A DNA stretch of 36,522 nt from Limimaricola pyoseonensis (lineage in GTDB: Bacteria > Pseudomonadota > Alphaproteobacteria > Rhodobacterales > Rhodobacteraceae): positions 1 through 36,522 of the forward strand of contig NZ_FNAT01000015.1 of NCBI RefSeq assembly GCF_900102015.1, written 5' to 3'. Below are positions 34,663-36,522 of the stretch, one piece after another. The translations under genes and the position numbers were made by a program. How positions within the stretch are numbered: the first letter of the stretch is position 1; each line of letters starts with the position of its first letter. The notes under the pieces are model-generated. The model was not told the origin of the DNA and ran no database searches. It was given only the letters and a program-made list of their open reading frames with translations.

Positions 34663-35063
34663 TGAGCGACAGGGAACGCGCCGATCTCGGCTTCGGCGAC
34701 GCGCTGGACGATTTCGACCCGGCCGAGTGGGCGCCCGCGCCGCGCGCCCCCCGGCCGCGCCCGGCCGCCGAGGAGACCCGGCAGGCGGCCGAGAAGCTGG
34801 GCTTCCGCAGCCGCGAGGCCAGGGCCGTGCCCACGCCTGCGCCGGCGCCGGCCGCTCCGGAGCCGGCCGCACCGCCGCAGGGCGGGGCAGGGGGGCGGGT
34901 GCAGCGCCGCCGCCGCACCGGGCGCAACGCCCAGCTCAACCTCAAGGCCAGGCCCGAGACCATCGCCGCCTACACCGCCATCGCCGATGCGCAGGGCTGG
35001 GGCCTGGGCGAGACGCTGGAGCGCGCGGTCGAGCTCCTGGAGCGGACCTACGGCAAGGGCTGA
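34662..35063 (+). CDS. Small partition partner / stability protein (ParB-role candidate)
   Basis: The product is 133 aa. An acidic N-terminus (DRERADLGFGDALDDFDPAEW) is followed by a Pro/Ala-rich linker (about 25-75) and a basic patch RVQRRRRTGRNAQLNLKARPE. A short C-terminal helical domain follows (TIAAYTAIADAQGWGLGETLERAVELLER) that resembles a ribbon-helix-helix or HTH dimer. It has no ParB/Spo0J nuclease-like domain. Coupling to parA (TGATG) suggests it is the centromere-binding partner. Rhodobacterales plasmids carry similar genes annotated as stability/partitioning determinants. Confidence 0.75.
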   Translation: MSDRERADLGFGDALDDFDPAEWAPAPRAPRPRPAAEETRQAAEKLGFRSREARAVPTPAPAPAAPEPAAPPQGGAGGRVQRRRRTGRNAQLNLKARPETIAAYTAIADAQGWGLGETLERAVELLERTYGKG

Positions 35064-35068
35064 GCGCC

Positions 35069-35090
35069 GGCCGCCGCCTAGCCGGCGGCC
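35069..35090. terminator. Bidirectional hairpin between partition operon and rarD
   Basis: GGCCGCCG and CGGCGGCC form an 8-bp stem with loop CCTAGC, five bases after the plus-strand stop and covering the rarD stop codon on the other strand. It probably serves both convergent genes. Confidence 0.5.
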
Positions 35091-35974
35091 CTGGCGCGGG
35101 GCCGCCGCAGCATCGAGCCGGTGTAGAGCGCCAGCGCCGCCCAGATCATCGGGAAGGCCACGCGCCGCGCCGGGTCGAAGGGCTCGTCGAAGACCAGCAC
35201 CGCGGTGAGGAAGATCATGGTCGGCGCGATGTATTGCAGGATGCCGATGGTCGAGAGCCGGAGCAGCTTGGCGCCGTTGGCGTAGATCATCAGCGGCACC
35301 GCGGTGATCGCGCCGCAGCCCAGCAGCAGCCAGAAGTCGGAGCGCGTGCCGCCCAGGAAGTGCCCCTGGCCGGTCGCCGCCAGCCAGCCCAGATAGGCGA
35401 GCGCCGGCGCCATCAGGACCAGCACCTCGAGCAGGAAGCCCTGGTTCGGCCCGATCGGCAGCGACTTCTTGAAGAAGGCATAGGCGCCCCAGCTCAGCGT
35501 CAGCCCGATCGCCGCGACCGGCAGCCGGCCCGAGGCGACGGTCAGGATCACCACCGCCGCCGCCGCGAGCGCGATCGCCACCAGCTGCAGCCGGCTCAGC
35601 TTCTCGCCCAGCAGCACCGCGCCGAGGAACACGCTGAACAGCGGGTTGATGTAGTAGCCGAGCGCCGCGTCGAGCGCGTGGCCCGAGCCGATCGACCAGA
35701 CATAGATGCCCCAGTTCACCGAGATCAGCGCCGCGGTCACCGCGGCCATGAGCAGCATGCGCGGCGTGCGCAGCGCGTGCTTCAGGTCGCCCACGCGCCG
35801 GGTGCTCCACAGCACCAGCCCGGCGATCGGGATCGACCACAGCACCCGGTGCGCGATGACCTCGGCCGGCGGCAGATGCGCCAGCGCCTTCATGTAGAGC
35901 GGCAGGAAGCCCCAGATCACGTAGGCGGTGGTGGCCAGCACGAAGCCGCGCGCGCTGTCGTCGTTGTGCTGCAT
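35078..35974 (-). CDS. rarD: RarD / EamA-family transporter
   Basis: The product is 298 aa with about ten membrane spans in two EamA repeats. RarD hallmarks are GFVLATTAYVIWGFLPLYMKAL at the N-terminus, EVIAHRVLWSIP, YYINPLFSVFLGAVLLGEKLSRLQ and LQYIAPTMIFLTAVLVFDEPF. It is a drug/metabolite-type permease of unknown substrate. I chose ATG 35974 because GGGAG lies six bases upstream; the reading to 36031 has none. It separates the replicon backbone from the rRNA leader and its link to either is not evident. Confidence 0.92.
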   Translation of the reverse strand: MQHNDDSARGFVLATTAYVIWGFLPLYMKALAHLPPAEVIAHRVLWSIPIAGLVLWSTRRVGDLKHALRTPRMLLMAAVTAALISVNWGIYVWSIGSGHALDAALGYYINPLFSVFLGAVLLGEKLSRLQLVAIALAAAAVVILTVASGRLPVAAIGLTLSWGAYAFFKKSLPIGPNQGFLLEVLVLMAPALAYLGWLAATGQGHFLGGTRSDFWLLLGCGAITAVPLMIYANGAKLLRLSTIGILQYIAPTMIFLTAVLVFDEPFDPARRVAFPMIWAALALYTGSMLRRPRARAAG

Positions 35975-36083
35975 GGGGCGCTCCCTTGGTTCCCGCCTCA
36001 CAGCAGTCGCGCGCCAAGGGGGCGGGTTCAAGATCCCATGACGGGATCATGCAATGCCGCCGGCGCGGCCGGCCGGCAGAGCA

Positions 36084-36113
36084 GGGGGCGGGGCAGGGGG
36101 GGGGGAGGCAGGG
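36084..36113 (+). other. G-tract cluster with a run of ten G
   Basis: Four G-runs (5, 4, 10 and 3 G, the last after AGGCA) lie within 30 bases upstream of the rrn promoter. This fits a G-quadruplex motif on the plus strand and is a site prone to slippage. Confidence 0.5.
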
Positions 36114-36205
36114 CGCACGGGCCCGCCAAACCGCCATGATCGCCGCGCAATTTGACGGCCGTGTGAACTGACCCTGCGTCGTGCAAAATTCGTCGAATTT
36201 TTCTC

Positions 36206-36234
36206 TTGCGGGGGTCGGTGGGTATCCGTAGAAG
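36206..36234 (+). promoter_or_regulatory. Strong sigma-70-type promoter of a probable rRNA operon
   Basis: TTGCGG (36206-36211) and TAGAAG (36229-36234) are separated by exactly 17 bases. An AT-rich upstream element (CAAAATTCGTCGAATTTTTC, 36183-36202) precedes them, as in rRNA promoters. Transcription would start near 36241. Confidence 0.6.
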
Positions 36235-36240
36235 GCCCCT

Positions 36241-36522
36241 CACCGGCGGCGCTGAGGTGCTGCTGGGCTTCGGAAGATGAGGCAGGGCGGGGCGCCGCGA
36301 GTTAGGGCGCCTGGTTCTGATGTTCTTCCGTTGGCTCTTTGACATCGCGAGTATCTGAAGAGATATGCGGGCGGTCACGGGTTCATTTCGATGGATCAAC
36401 GTCTGTGTATCGCGTCTCTAGGCTTCGGCCGATGATGAGATGTCAGCTTCACCGTCTTGGACGGCTTTCGGTTCTCTTATGAGATCTGAAGCACAAGACG
36501 GATGACTGTCCCGGTCCTAGCC
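36241..36522 (+). other. Probable 16S rRNA operon leader (partial)
   Basis: No gene is supported in this stretch. It follows a strong promoter, contains a boxA-like antiterminator at 36334-36344, and continues to the window edge without reaching the 16S 5' end. The section after boxA (CTGAAGAGATATGCGGGCGGTC) resembles the leaders of Rhodobacterales rRNA operons as I know them. A minus-strand frame at 36028-36399 crosses promoter and boxA and is rejected. Confidence 0.6.
36334..36344 (+). promoter_or_regulatory. boxA antitermination element
   Basis: GCTCTTTGACA matches the conserved boxA (TGCTCTTTAACA) recognised by NusB/NusE in rRNA leaders, with a single internal change. It is the best evidence that an rrn operon begins here. 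Confidence 0.65.

Noticed and set aside
36028-36399. 123-aa minus-strand open frame near the right edge
   Set aside because: It runs across the rrn promoter and boxA and has a basic low-complexity composition.
36345-36522. 16S rRNA gene
   Set aside because: The conserved 5' sequence of 16S (AGAGTTTGATC) is not present before the window ends; only the leader can be supported.

Overview
The window is GC-rich, densely coded DNA whose gene content points to an alphaproteobacterium of the Rhodobacterales (Rhodobacteraceae/Roseobacteraceae). The main clues are a RepA-type replication module with a ParA partner, many ATGA/GTGA/TGATG-coupled operons, periplasmic-binding-protein ABC transporters, and a TTGCGG-17-TAGAAG promoter ahead of an apparent rRNA leader. 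The species cannot be named from sequence alone.

Layout, left to right. (1) 304-2878, minus strand: a translationally coupled operon for a Tat-exported FAD amine/amino-acid oxidase, a c-type cytochrome and a RidA-family protein that also carries a signal peptide. (2) 3037-7024, minus strand: a lytic transglycosylase, then the last steps of tyrosine/homogentisate breakdown (hmgA-fahA). (3) 7294-10175, plus strand: a monohaem cytochrome c and a polar amino-acid ABC transporter. (4) 10179-12199: kynureninase and a divergent GntR regulator sharing a short operator region. (5) 12148-22154: a large amino-sugar locus. The minus-strand arm is kinase, GntR/UTRA regulator, SIS-type deaminase and nagA. 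The plus-strand arm is murQ, a sugar-binding protein, two permeases, a Gfo/Idh/MocA oxidoreductase and an ATPase. The two arms diverge from an intergenic region holding two near-identical 20-bp operator candidates. (6) 22220-22654: aroQ. (7) 22658-27907: a DeoR regulator divergent from a phnD-phnC-phnE-phnE-HAD operon. (8) A 56-aa small protein, then glpQ with a Pho-box-like site. (9) 29576-31975: ureide/purine catabolism genes (uraH; divergent puuE-OHCU decarboxylase fusion and allA).

(10) 31994-35063 is a replicon backbone: repA, a 0.9-kb origin, parA and a small partition partner. The origin holds two opposed iteron blocks, two perfect DnaA boxes, an AT-rich segment and centromere-like repeats. 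(11) It is followed by rarD and, from about 36.2 kb, by a promoter, boxA and leader that look like the start of an rRNA operon; the 16S gene itself is not reached. A plasmid-type origin within about 3 kb of an rrn leader, surrounded by catabolic genes, suggests a chromid or a large plasmid carrying an rRNA operon, or an integrated plasmid.

How the genes fit together. The amino-sugar locus predicts import of unphosphorylated GlcNAc/MurNAc-type sugars by ABC transport, phosphorylation by a BadF-type kinase, ether cleavage by MurQ, deacetylation by NagA and deamination by the SIS protein to fructose-6-phosphate. The first operon predicts imine production and imine hydrolysis both outside the cytoplasm, with a cytochrome as possible electron acceptor. 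The most unusual elements are that periplasmic oxidase-cytochrome-RidA module, the oxidoreductase inside the amino-sugar transporter operon, the HAD enzyme with a DAYG nucleophile motif in the phosphonate-type operon, and the origin architecture.
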